Source: DATKCT01 sp035513055
GTDB lineage: Bacteria > Verrucomicrobiota > Verrucomicrobiia > Verrucomicrobiales > DEV007
Length of the DNA: 26,557 nt
Direction of reading: 5' to 3'
NCBI GenBank assembly: GCA_035513055.1
Contig: DATKCT010000055.1
Span: 1 to 26,557 of the forward strand
Part shown: positions 18,530 through 26,557 of the stretch, one piece after another
Layout of the letters: every line of letters starts with the position of its first letter
How positions within the stretch are numbered: the first letter of the stretch is position 1
The notes under the pieces: model-generated
The model's input: only the letters and a program-made list of their open reading frames with translations
Told to the model about the DNA's origin: nothing
Database searches by the model: none
Translations under genes and position numbers: made by a program

Positions 18530-20584
18530 TCAGGCGGGCGCTCCGGCGAGCCCTGGAAGCTCGCCTTCCGGTCCCGGTTCCTCCCGCTTTCCACCTCGCG
18601 GCTCCAGTTTTTCGCTGCGCGGCAACTCTGGAGGTTTCGGGCTGGCGGGCGGATTGAGCATTCGGCCATGCCGGATGATCTCGCGGATGTGCTCGCCGTC
18701 GAGAGTCTCGAATTCCAGCAGGCCCCGAGCGACCTCCTCGAGGTGTTCGCGGTGCTCGGTGAGGATGTCCTTCGCCTTTTGGTAGGCTTCATCGATGAGC
18801 CGTTTGACCTCCCGGTCGATCTTTTGCGCGGTGGCCTCGCTGTAGTGCCGGGCCCGGTGAATCTCGCGCGCCAGGAAGAGCGGCTCGTCGCTTTCGCCGT
18901 ATTCCACCATGCCGAGTTCTTGGCTCATGCCCCATTCGCAGACCATCCGCCGGGCCAGATTGGTCGCGGCCTTGATATCGCCGCTCGCCCCACTGGTGAC
19001 GTCGCCGAACACGATCTCCTCGGCCACGCGCCCGGCCATGTCCACCACGAGATGGTCCAGGATTTCCTGCTTGGTGGTCTGGTACTTGTCCTCTTCGGGA
19101 AGCCACATAGCGGCGCCCATGTAGGGACCGCGGGGGATGATGGTGACTTTGTGCAGCGGCTCGGTGTGCTCCAACAGCTCGAGGAGGATGGCGTGGCCCG
19201 CCTCGTGGTAAGCCGTCACTTCCTTTTCCTTCTCACTGATGGCCAGACTCCGCCGCTCCTTGCCCCAGCGCACCTTGTCGCGGGCTTCCTCCATCTCGGC
19301 CATGCCGACAGCCTTCATCCCTTTGCGCGCGGCCATGAGCGCGGCCTCATTGATCACGTTGGCTAGTTCGGCGCCGGAATACCCGGGCGTGCCGCGGGCG
19401 ACCTTGCTCAGGTCCACGGTCTCCGCCATTTTGACCTTGCGAGAGTGAACTTTCAGGATGGCTTCCCGGCCTTTGATGTCGGGCAGGCTGACCATGACCT
19501 GGCGGTCGAAGCGTCCCGGGCGAAGCAGGGCGGGATCGAGCACGTCCGGGCGATTCGTCGCCGCGATGATGATCACGCCTTCCTGCGTGTCAAAACCGTC
19601 CATCTCGACCAACAGCGCATTCAGGGTCTGCTCGCGTTCGTCATGGCCGCCCCCGAGCCCATGACCCCGGTGCCGGCCTACGGCGTCGATCTCGTCGATG
19701 AAAATGAGACAGGGAGAGTTCTTCTTGCCCTGTTCGAACATGTCCCGGACCCGCGACGCGCCCACTCCGACGAACATCTCCACGAAATCCGATCCGCTGA
19801 TGCTGAAGAAGGGCACGTCCGCCTCACCGGCGATGGCCTTGGCCAACAGCGTCTTGCCTGTCCCAGGGGGGCCCACCAGCAACACACCCTTGGGGATGTT
19901 GCCTCCCAACTTCTGGAACTTCTTCGGGTCCTTCAGGAACTCGACGAGTTCCCAAACCTCTTCCTTGGCTTCATCGACGCCGGCGACGTCTTTGAAGGTG
20001 ATCTTGTTGCGGTCCAACGTCAGCAGTTTGGCTTTGCTTTTGCCGAAGTTCATCGCTCCACGCCCGGCCGACCGGAGCTGATGCCGGAAGAAGAAGTAGA
20101 GAATGACCAAGACGAAGAGGATCGGGAGAAACTGCATCCAGGGCGAGTTCCACACGCTGCGTTCGTTCTGAAATTGGAGGTCGATGTTGAGGGGGGCCTC
20201 CTTGAGGCGGTCCACCAGGGATTGATCGCTCTGCACCAAAGCCGTGGGATGCAAGACGGTGCGGAATTTTCTGGCTTGGTCGGGGGACAACCCCTGTTCG
20301 GGAAGGTACCAGCCGCTCAAATAGACTTCCCCGGTGCCCAGATCCTGGACGTGTGTGACCGGCCGGGCCGGGTCGGTAGTCAGAACCTTGCCGTCGCGGG
20401 CGTAGTCGAGGAACCTCGGGTAAGCCAGGTCCTCGCCCCGGCGGCCGCCCCGGGGCCAGACCAACGCTCCCGCGACGAGGGCCATCACCACGGAGAGCAG
20501 CACCAGACCTCGCCAGTTGAAATTGGGGTCCTTCCCTCCGCGCTGATCGCCGGAGTTCGGTGGAACGGGATTAGGATCGGACAT
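18530..20584 (-). CDS. ftsH: ATP-dependent zinc metalloprotease FtsH
   Basis: A 684-residue membrane AAA+ protease that extracts and degrades membrane and some cytosolic proteins as a hexamer. Order: a charged/Pro-rich N-terminus (1-23), TM1 (about 25-44), periplasmic FtsH-extracellular domain (45-148), TM2 (about 150-167), AAA core with Walker A 'GPPGTGKT' (238-245), pore loop 'MFVGVGAS' (270-277), Walker B 'LIFIDEID' (293-300) and second region of homology 'TNRPDVLDPALLRPGRFDR' (343-361), then the M41 protease domain with zinc site HEAGH (460-464) and the third ligand in 'SGASGDIKAAT' (Asp536). The C-terminal tail (about 640-684) is Pro/Glu/Lys-rich and low complexity. 'PRGPYMGAAMWLPEED' replaces the commoner 'PRG.alG....lPe.D'. 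No Shine-Dalgarno. Divergent from the ABC fusion gene. Confidence 0.97.
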   Translation of the reverse strand: MSDPNPVPPNSGDQRGGKDPNFNWRGLVLLSVVMALVAGALVWPRGGRRGEDLAYPRFLDYARDGKVLTTDPARPVTHVQDLGTGEVYLSGWYLPEQGLSPDQARKFRTVLHPTALVQSDQSLVDRLKEAPLNIDLQFQNERSVWNSPWMQFLPILFVLVILYFFFRHQLRSAGRGAMNFGKSKAKLLTLDRNKITFKDVAGVDEAKEEVWELVEFLKDPKKFQKLGGNIPKGVLLVGPPGTGKTLLAKAIAGEADVPFFSISGSDFVEMFVGVGASRVRDMFEQGKKNSPCLIFIDEIDAVGRHRGHGLGGGHDEREQTLNALLVEMDGFDTQEGVIIIAATNRPDVLDPALLRPGRFDRQVMVSLPDIKGREAILKVHSRKVKMAETVDLSKVARGTPGYSGAELANVINEAALMAARKGMKAVGMAEMEEARDKVRWGKERRSLAISEKEKEVTAYHEAGHAILLELLEHTEPLHKVTIIPRGPYMGAAMWLPEEDKYQTTKQEILDHLVVDMAGRVAEEIVFGDVTSGASGDIKAATNLARRMVCEWGMSQELGMVEYGESDEPLFLAREIHRARHYSEATAQKIDREVKRLIDEAYQKAKDILTEHREHLEEVARGLLEFETLDGEHIREIIRHGRMLNPPASPKPPELPRSEKLEPRGGKREEPGPEGELPGLAGAPA

Positions 20585-20800
20585 GAGCGAATTCGTTCAG
20601 TATGCCGGATGGAACATCGAGCCTAGCCCAAAGTTCCACTGGCCGCAATGCCGCCTCCGGCTTGACCCGGAGATACGGAATCGCATCCGGGCCGGATTCG
20701 ACCTGCGCTGCTTAGCATATCGCCGGTCGCGCCTTCCTACAACCTTGGCCTCCCTTTTCCTTTTCGCAATGACGGGCATCCATGGCACGGTGGCCCGAGC
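20585..20800. promoter_or_regulatory. Divergent intergenic region between ftsH and the ABC fusion gene
   Basis: 216 bases that must hold the promoters of both divergent genes. I could not assign a confident -35/-10 pair or an operator. It includes the palindromic GAACGAATTCGCTC-like segment at about 20585-20598 next to the ftsH start. Confidence 0.35.
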
Positions 20801-23800
20801 ATGGTCGAACGGGAACGTCCCCCAGCCATTGCCGAACGGATCCGGGAAACCGTCCGTCAACGGCGCCTCTCCCATACGCCCGCGTGGCGGCAGAGCCGCT
20901 GGCAACGTCTGATCGGCAAACGCTTCTTCCCCAACGGGGGACGGACCACGGCCTACAGCATGCTCCCGACCCTCATCCGGGTTTTCGCCGGGCTGGCCAA
21001 GGCCGATGGTCAAATTGACGAGCAGGACATCGATTCGACCCTCAGCTTTCTTCGTTACGACTATCCCGAAGCCGTTTACTCCGAACTGCGTGAGCTTTAC
21101 AGCCGGGCTCTCCAGGAACCCCAGAACCTCGAAGAAATGGCGGTGCAACTCTCCCGCCGCCTGTCTCAAGAGGAAAAGCTGCTCCTCGGCGTCCAGCTCT
21201 TCGTCCTCACCTCGAGGGGAAAGGACCTCCAGCGCGAACAGTTGCTGACCTTTTACCGGTTCATGACCGAACTCGGCATGGCCGCGGAGGCCATCGAGTT
21301 GGTCTATCAACTCAGCGCCGGAGACGATGCCCTCCCGCCGTCCCCAAATGGCCGGAAGCATCCCCTCGAGACCCTCCACATTTCCGGCCGCGAACCCGCC
21401 GATGTCGTGGTCGACTCTCTCAGCGAAGAGCACGCCCTGGCCGCCTACCGCTTCCAGTCCCTCGTGCTCGTGAAAAACACCGGGCTGCTGCCGGTAATCG
21501 TCCGCGGCCGCGAACTCGAATCCGGCGCGTTCTGCCGGATCTACGAAGGCCAACGCATTCTGCTGAGCGATTTTGTGCTGAGCTACCAGGACCTGCTCTT
21601 TTATTTCAGTTCAAAGAAACACCTGTCTTCAGCCCGGCTTTTTCTCGGACTCAACAGCGCCGGCGTTCCCTACCTCGAGTCCTCTTCCTCGAAACAAAGC
21701 GCGCTCGAGATCCAATTCGGTCTCCGCATCGGGGTGGAGGTCCTGCGCGACATCGCCGCCACCATCAACGGCGTTCGCCTGCGCCGCGGCGTCCGTCTCA
21801 ACGCCTCCCTACATGATCGCATCGTCTTCGACAACCGGACGGAGATCGGCTTTCTCGAACTCCGCCGTCGCGCCCGGGAAATGGGAGGCCGTTTCGAGCT
21901 GCATCCCAGCCGCTCGGAATACCTCGTTTCCAATAATCCAAACCTCCTTCGTCCCGGCGACATCCTTCTCAGCGCCGCCGACATGGACGAGGTCCTGCTC
22001 CGTATCCGCTGCGACTACGAGCACAAGACCGGCCGGCTCGAAGTCCTGCACGCCGCCCAGCCCGTGCTCATCGAAGGCCAGCCCGTGCGTGAAACCGCCC
22101 ATCTCATCGACGGCGCCGTGATCACCATCGCGGAGGGACAGTTTCTCCGCTGCCAGTTCTCCGACGGCATCATCGAAGAGCAGCGCAATATCATCAGCCG
22201 GATCGAAATCCACGACGTTAGCCACGCCTACGATGCCCGTGAAAGCGCCTTGGACGGCATCACTCTCAGCGCCCTGCGCGGCGAAATGATTTGCGTCATG
22301 GGCCCCAGCGGCTGCGGAAAGAGCACTCTGCTGCGGGTGCTTTCCGGTCATCTCCGCCCCAAGTCCGGCGACATCCTCCTCAACGGTCTCTCCCTCTATG
22401 AGCACTCCGAAGCGCTCACACCCTACATCGCCTATATTCCCCAAGAAGACTCCTTTGACGCTCTTCTCACCGTTTGGGAAAATATGGATTGCGCCGCGCG
22501 CGTGCGGGCGCCTCACCTGCGCACCGCGGAACGCCGCCGCCGCGTCGACGCCAAGCTCATCGAACTGGGATTGAGCGAACGCCGCCATCGCCTGGCCGGA
22601 ACACCCAAGGTCAAATACCTCAGCGGCGGCGAACGCAAACGCCTCAATCTCGGTATGGACATGATCGGCGACGCCGATGTCTACCTCATCGATGAACCGA
22701 CCTCCGGCTTGTCTTCCAAGGATTCCGAACACGTCCTCGAGATCATTCGCGAACTCTCCGGCAACAAGATCGTCTTCGTCAGCATCCACCAGCCTAACTC
22801 ACGTCTCTTTCACCGCTTCGACAAGGCCCTCCTCCTCGATCACGGCGGAAAGATCGCCTTTTACGGGACGCCAGGAGAAATGCTCGCCTATTTCGAAGCC
22901 GCTCAGCAGGAATCCGCTATTCACCGGGAACGCGGCGCGCACATCCGGACGGAGCACGGCGCCGAACCACCGGCGAGCCGGCGGACCCCCGATTTCGTCT
23001 TCGACGTCCTGGAAACGCCGTTGCGCGATCTCACCGGAGCCGTCATCTACGAAGAAGATTCGCGCGGTCACCTCATCCCGGCCCGCCGCTTCTCTCCGAA
23101 TTTTTGGCGCGACCGCTTCCAGGCCCATCGCACCCTGCGGGAACTGGCCGCAGCGGAACCCGGCGTTTCCACTCCGGGCCAACGGCCCGCGCCCCCTCCC
23201 AAACGCGTGCGCCCCACTGTGCGCGAGGAGCGGGTTCATTTCACGACCCTCCTGCAACGGTCCTTTCTGAGCAAGCTGCGCAATCGCGGCAACCTCGCGA
23301 CCACTCTTTTGGAAGCGCCCTTCCTCGCCCTGCTGATCTCCGCCGTGCTGCGCTATTCGGAGGACGGCCATTACACCTTCAGCTCCGCTTTCCACATCCC
23401 CACCTACCTGTTTCTCACACTCGTGGTGGCCATGTTTCTCGGCCTAACAAACAGCGCCGATGAGATCCTCCGGGATCGCTCGACTCTCACCCGCGAACGC
23501 AATTACCGGGTCCGGCGCATCCATTACCTCGCCAGCAAAATGATGACCCTGGGCTTCTTCGGAATGTGCCAGTGCGTGATTTACCTGCTCGTGGCCAACG
23601 TCGTCCTCGAGATCCACGGCATGTTCTTCCGCCACTTGCTCTGGATGTTCCTCACCACCCTGGCGGGCGTCGCCACCGGCCTCGTCATCTCAAGCCTGGT
23701 TGACGACGCCAAAACCGCGCTCAACATCATTCCCGTCATCCTCATCCCCCAGATCATCCTCGGCGGAGCCCTCATCAAATACGAGGAGATGAACCGGAAC

Positions 23801-24427
23801 CTCGATTTCATCTACAGCATGCGCCGGTGGACGGATGGAGCCGCGACCGAACCCAGCGAACTCCGCGTTCCCTTCATCTGCGAGTTCATGCCCCTGCGCT
23901 GGTCCTACGAAGCGATGGTCATCAGTCAGGCCTGCGACAATCCGGTGGCTCGCCTCCAACGCAAGTTCGACGCCGAGATCCGGCGTCTCAGCCGGATTGG
24001 CGTCCACACCCCAGAACAAGCCCGGCGCTTCAACGATCTGAAAACCGCCCTGCCTATCATCCACAGTCTCGAGGCGCCGTACCCGCGAAAACTCCAGCGC
24101 CAACTCGGGCGCATCGACCGGCATATCGAGGATCGCCGTTTCAATCCCGACCGGTTTAGCCGGGAGATCTCCGCTCCGAAAGTCACCGCTCGCGAGGTCT
24201 TCGTAAATCGCAAGGTCGAAGACCTCGTCTTGCGGGCCGAAGCCGAGTATCTGGATCGCCGCCGGGATCCCCGCTATCCGCCTAACGTATTCTTTGGACT
24301 CCAGAAGCATTACTTCGACCTGCGATTGCCCACGCTCCGGCTCAATCTCCTGGTTATGTCGTTCTGTATCGTCGTCACTTTCGCCGCGCTCTACCTCATC
24401 CTCCGCCGCCAACTCACCAGGACATGA
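20801..24427 (+). CDS. TerB-like / FHA-like / ABCG-type ATPase-permease fusion
   Basis: A 1208-residue single-chain ABC half-transporter with an unusual N-terminus. Residues about 45-165 resemble a TerB-type all-helical domain ('LIRVFAGLAKADGQIDEQDIDS', 'EEKLLLGVQLFVLTSRGK'). A region about 200-470 includes 'LVSNNPNLLRPGDILLS' and ends in FHA-like strands ('GRLEVLHAAQPVLIEGQPV', 'LIDGAVITIAEGQFLRC'). The ABC ATPase follows: Walker A 'GPSGCGKST' (501-509), Q-loop 'YIPQEDS', signature 'LSGGERKR' (607-614), Walker B 'VYLIDEPTSGL' (627-637), H-loop 'SIHQPNSRLF', all intact and of the ABCG (White/PDR) type. The ABC-2-like permease has about six helices between 828 and 1203, with a soluble loop of about 180 residues before the last helix. 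Start ATG 20801, no clear ribosome site. The stop overlaps the next gene's ATG. Substrate unknown. Confidence 0.88.
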   Translation: MVERERPPAIAERIRETVRQRRLSHTPAWRQSRWQRLIGKRFFPNGGRTTAYSMLPTLIRVFAGLAKADGQIDEQDIDSTLSFLRYDYPEAVYSELRELYSRALQEPQNLEEMAVQLSRRLSQEEKLLLGVQLFVLTSRGKDLQREQLLTFYRFMTELGMAAEAIELVYQLSAGDDALPPSPNGRKHPLETLHISGREPADVVVDSLSEEHALAAYRFQSLVLVKNTGLLPVIVRGRELESGAFCRIYEGQRILLSDFVLSYQDLLFYFSSKKHLSSARLFLGLNSAGVPYLESSSSKQSALEIQFGLRIGVEVLRDIAATINGVRLRRGVRLNASLHDRIVFDNRTEIGFLELRRRAREMGGRFELHPSRSEYLVSNNPNLLRPGDILLSAADMDEVLLRIRCDYEHKTGRLEVLHAAQPVLIEGQPVRETAHLIDGAVITIAEGQFLRCQFSDGIIEEQRNIISRIEIHDVSHAYDARESALDGITLSALRGEMICVMGPSGCGKSTLLRVLSGHLRPKSGDILLNGLSLYEHSEALTPYIAYIPQEDSFDALLTVWENMDCAARVRAPHLRTAERRRRVDAKLIELGLSERRHRLAGTPKVKYLSGGERKRLNLGMDMIGDADVYLIDEPTSGLSSKDSEHVLEIIRELSGNKIVFVSIHQPNSRLFHRFDKALLLDHGGKIAFYGTPGEMLAYFEAAQQESAIHRERGAHIRTEHGAEPPASRRTPDFVFDVLETPLRDLTGAVIYEEDSRGHLIPARRFSPNFWRDRFQAHRTLRELAAAEPGVSTPGQRPAPPPKRVRPTVREERVHFTTLLQRSFLSKLRNRGNLATTLLEAPFLALLISAVLRYSEDGHYTFSSAFHIPTYLFLTLVVAMFLGLTNSADEILRDRSTLTRERNYRVRRIHYLASKMMTLGFFGMCQCVIYLLVANVVLEIHGMFFRHLLWMFLTTLAGVATGLVISSLVDDAKTALNIIPVILIPQIILGGALIKYEEMNRNLDFIYSMRRWTDGAATEPSELRVPFICEFMPLRWSYEAMVISQACDNPVARLQRKFDAEIRRLSRIGVHTPEQARRFNDLKTALPIIHSLEAPYPRKLQRQLGRIDRHIEDRRFNPDRFSREISAPKVTAREVFVNRKVEDLVLRAEAEYLDRRRDPRYPPNVFFGLQKHYFDLRLPTLRLNLLVMSFCIVVTFAALYLILRRQLTRT

Positions 24428-26136
24428 TCACGCGAATCCACCTCATCAGCGTCGCCACGGCTTTCGCCGCAGGCATGCTCTGCGGCGGGATGCTGCTGTC
24501 GCTCATCCGCCCCGAATCCGGTCGCGCTCGCGAAGAACGCGCCCAGTTCAGCCCGCCCCGTTTGCAACCCGCCAAAAAGGACGGCGCCCGCCAAGACTCC
24601 GATGCCGGTGAAAAGGAAGACTTCTTTCAGAGTTTCGCCGAGACCCAGGGGCTCGAGTCGCGCGACGAGAGCTGGGAGAAAATGAGCCGCCTCGCTGAAC
24701 GTTGGCTGGCCCATTCCCCCGAACAGGCCTTCCTCACATTCCTCGATGTTCCCGACCGGGAACATCGGCGCGGGCTCCTCAATCGCATCATCGCCGGTTG
24801 GGCCAAAACTGATCCCGACGCCGCTCTCGCCGCGACGGAAGTCATTGCCGACCGGTCTCTGCGCAAAGAACTGATCGAAACCGCCCTCGCCGCCCTCGGA
24901 GAGAAAGATCCCGCCGGCGCCGTCGACCGGCTCGAGGCCATGTCCGGGCTGCTCCAGCCCGATCTCTACGCCCGGGTCTTCTCCCAATGGGCTCGTCACG
25001 ATCCGGATGCCGCGACGCGCCGCCTCGCCACACTCAGTCAGCTCTCGGCGCGACGCTATGCCTCCCGTGCCATCGCCGAAGCCATCGCACGGGAAGACCC
25101 AGCCGCCGCCTTTCATTGGGCCGGTGCACTCAAAGACGACCGCACCCGAAATGAAGCCCTCGCACGCGCCGTCGAAGTCGCCAGCCAACGCAATGCGGAA
25201 GCTGCCGCAGCAGGTCTCGATCTCATGGTCGATGGCCCTGCGAAACGCGAAGCCGTCGACCAACTCGTCGATCGTTGGGCCCGCCGGGACCCCGCCGCCG
25301 CCCTTGCCTGGGCCAAAGAAAACACCGGCGGCCTCACCCAAGACCGGGCCTTCGGCACGCTCGCCGCCCGGCTCGCCGAGAGCGATCGCCAAGGCGCGCT
25401 CGATCTCCTGGATCAGATCCCCGCGGGCGAAATGCGATCGCAAGCTCTGCAACGGATGTCCGGCGTCTGGGCGTCGGCCGATCCCGAATCCACCCTGGCC
25501 TGGGTCGAGAGCCTCCACGAAGACGACCGCCGCTCTGCCTTGAACGGCCTGGCTCAAGTTTGGGCGCAGATGGACCCCCGCCAGGCGGCGGCCTACGCCG
25601 AACAGTTGCCCGATGACGAGGCCTCGCAGCAGTTCCTCAGAACAATCTCCGATGCTTGGTCCCGCTTGGATCCCGAAGCAGCCGTCGCCTGGGCCGCGGG
25701 ACTGCCCGGCAAGGGCGGGCTGAACGCTTTCCAATACGCCGTCAGCGGATGGGCCCGGTCCGATCCCCGGGAAGCCGCAGCCTATGTCGCCTCTCTCGAG
25801 GATCCCGGTCTGCGCCAGGATCTCGCAGCGCGCATCGTCGACAATTGGGCGCGCTGGCGGCCCGCTGAAGCCGCCGCCTGGGCGGAGCAAACCTTTGCGG
25901 AACCCGATGCCCGAGCCCAGACCTACCGCGAAGTCGCTTCCCACTGGCTCCGGGCGGACCCGCTTCAAGCCAGCCACTGGATCGCCACGCTCGCCGAGGG
26001 AACCGATCGCGACGCCGCCGTCGAGGCTCTCCTGCAAAATGTTGCCTCGACTGACCCGGACGCCGCCTGGGCCTGGGCCGCCACCTTATCAGACGAGCGG
26101 CGCCGGGAAGAGTGGAGCCGCAGGCTGGAACGGTAA
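24424..26136 (+). CDS. Membrane-anchored protein of about thirteen 32-residue helical repeats
   Basis: A 570-residue protein. ATG 24424 overlaps the TGA of the ABC fusion gene (ATGA), so translation is probably coupled. One N-terminal hydrophobic helix (about 5-27, 'LISVATAFAAGMLCGGMLLS') anchors or exports it, followed by a charged linker (30-70). From about residue 95 to the end runs a tandem array of about 13 units of near 32 residues, pattern W-A-x2-D-P-x-x-A-x3-W-A-x-x-L followed by a helix ending in W-A ('WAKTDPDAALAATEV', 'DPAAALAWAKE', 'DPEAAVAWAAGLP', 'DPREAAAYVASLE', 'DPDAAWAWAATLS'). This predicts an all-alpha solenoid like TPR/Sel1 repeats, usually a protein-binding scaffold. Such 'DP..A..W' arrays are familiar in Verrucomicrobiota secreted proteins. 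Its partner is probably the ABC fusion. No enzyme motif. Confidence 0.85.
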   Translation: MITRIHLISVATAFAAGMLCGGMLLSLIRPESGRAREERAQFSPPRLQPAKKDGARQDSDAGEKEDFFQSFAETQGLESRDESWEKMSRLAERWLAHSPEQAFLTFLDVPDREHRRGLLNRIIAGWAKTDPDAALAATEVIADRSLRKELIETALAALGEKDPAGAVDRLEAMSGLLQPDLYARVFSQWARHDPDAATRRLATLSQLSARRYASRAIAEAIAREDPAAAFHWAGALKDDRTRNEALARAVEVASQRNAEAAAAGLDLMVDGPAKREAVDQLVDRWARRDPAAALAWAKENTGGLTQDRAFGTLAARLAESDRQGALDLLDQIPAGEMRSQALQRMSGVWASADPESTLAWVESLHEDDRRSALNGLAQVWAQMDPRQAAAYAEQLPDDEASQQFLRTISDAWSRLDPEAAVAWAAGLPGKGGLNAFQYAVSGWARSDPREAAAYVASLEDPGLRQDLAARIVDNWARWRPAEAAAWAEQTFAEPDARAQTYREVASHWLRADPLQASHWIATLAEGTDRDAAVEALLQNVASTDPDAAWAWAATLSDERRREEWSRRLER

Positions 26137-26386
26137 ACTGAGCAGAGTGCATCAACACGTGTCCTTCGTGGTGAAGCGCAAGGTTTGGCTTACAAATGAC
26201 ACCTGCGAAAATTACGCGTGAAATGATCGTGGGATCTCGGTATCAGCGGTGGATGCCAACCCGGAACACCAACGCGCGACGAGACCGCTACTCCCGTCAA
26301 CGCCGGCCGCCCCCACTGGCGAGAGTGATGTCCAGATCCGCATAATCCTTTGTTAGTCCGGCGCCGACAAGCCTGCGCACTGGACG
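26137..26386. other. Intergenic, nothing recognised
   Basis: 250 bases following the repeat protein. No hairpin-plus-T terminator, RNA gene or coding frame that I trust. The last part before the next ATG is GC-rich (CGGCGCCG at about 26359). Confidence 0.4.
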
Positions 26387-26557
26387 ATGAAGACCTTGAT
26401 TCAGAACGTTCGCGAGACGACGTGGCAAGCGTTGGCGCTGGCAACCATCGGCGTCATCGCTGCGAGTCTCCTCCTGAACTTCGTCGTCGGTCAGCCTGCC
26501 GTCCGGGAGGCGCTACGCGACTTGGAGCTAGGGACCGGCCGGCTCGTACAACCGCCG
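26387..26557 (+). CDS. Hypothetical membrane protein, 3' end outside the window
   Basis: From ATG 26387 the frame stays open for 57 codons to the window edge: 'MKTLIQNVRETTWQ', then one hydrophobic helix ('ALALATIGVIAASLLLNFVV'), then 'QPAVREALRDLELGTG'. The hydrophobic pattern and bias look like a real N-terminal anchor or signal. No family recognised, and no ribosome-binding site stands out. Confidence 0.5.
   Translation, partial: MKTLIQNVRETTWQALALATIGVIAASLLLNFVVGQPAVREALRDLELGTGRLVQPP

Noticed and set aside
17267..19366. 699-codon plus-strand open frame across the NHL and ftsH genes
   Set aside because: It is antisense to two clear protein genes and spans the boundary between them; it has no domain and is a GC-driven shadow.
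24391..26037. 548-codon minus-strand open frame
   Set aside because: Antisense to the repeat protein. Its apparent repeats mirror the DNA repeats of the real gene.

Overview
The window looks like a GC-rich bacterial chromosome, most likely from Verrucomicrobiota (Limisphaerales/Opitutales-like) or a close PVC relative. This is inferred from protein style and was not tested by a search. The signs are a secreted DNRLRE/NHL-type protein ending in a 'SPDLQSW'-like C-terminal module, a Tat-exported Gfo/Idh/MocA oxidoreductase, a formylglycine-generating-enzyme-like protein, an SNF2 helicase paired with a SWIM protein that has a histone-H1-like tail, and few Shine-Dalgarno sequences.

Layout. Positions 1-2280 are a scrap yard of lower-GC, probably transferred DNA: a truncated ISAs1-type transposase, a truncated antitoxin-like ORF, an intact zinc alcohol dehydrogenase, and a broken cation/proton antiporter. 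Positions 2364-6251 (minus) hold the SNF2 helicase followed by the SWIM protein. Positions 6285-6489 hold a broken membrane-anchored gene on the plus strand. Positions about 6630-7617 (minus) look like a small integron-type cassette cluster without an integrase: a GNAT acetyltransferase and a two-helix membrane protein, each with its stop codon inside a GCCTAAC core, and one foldable attC-like site at 6961-7084. Positions 7618-8277 are hairpin-rich and without a recognised gene. Positions 8278-9267 encode a membrane-anchored FGE-like protein. Positions 9268-9990 hold no supported gene, only a REP-like hairpin.

Positions 9991-26136 look like stable chromosome. The minus strand carries the Gfo/Idh/MocA oxidoreductase with a small DUF3634-like gene behind it, and a TlpA/nucleoredoxin-like thioredoxin. 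Divergent from the thioredoxin is a full-length cobalamin-dependent methionine synthase (metH) with a palindromic candidate operator. Next come ftsH and the secreted DNRLRE/NHL protein (minus, likely co-transcribed). Divergent from ftsH is a 1208-residue fusion of a TerB-like region, an FHA-like region, an ABCG-type ATPase and a permease. Its stop codon overlaps the start of a membrane-anchored protein made of about thirteen 32-residue 'DPxxA..W' helical repeats. The window ends in the first 57 codons of an unrecognised membrane protein.

The most notable items are the integrase-less cassette pair with a noncanonical GTTCGRC-type core, the TerB/FHA/ABCG fusion translationally coupled to a repeat protein, the metH operator candidate, and a 20-base repeat found twice at the broken 3' ends of unrelated genes.
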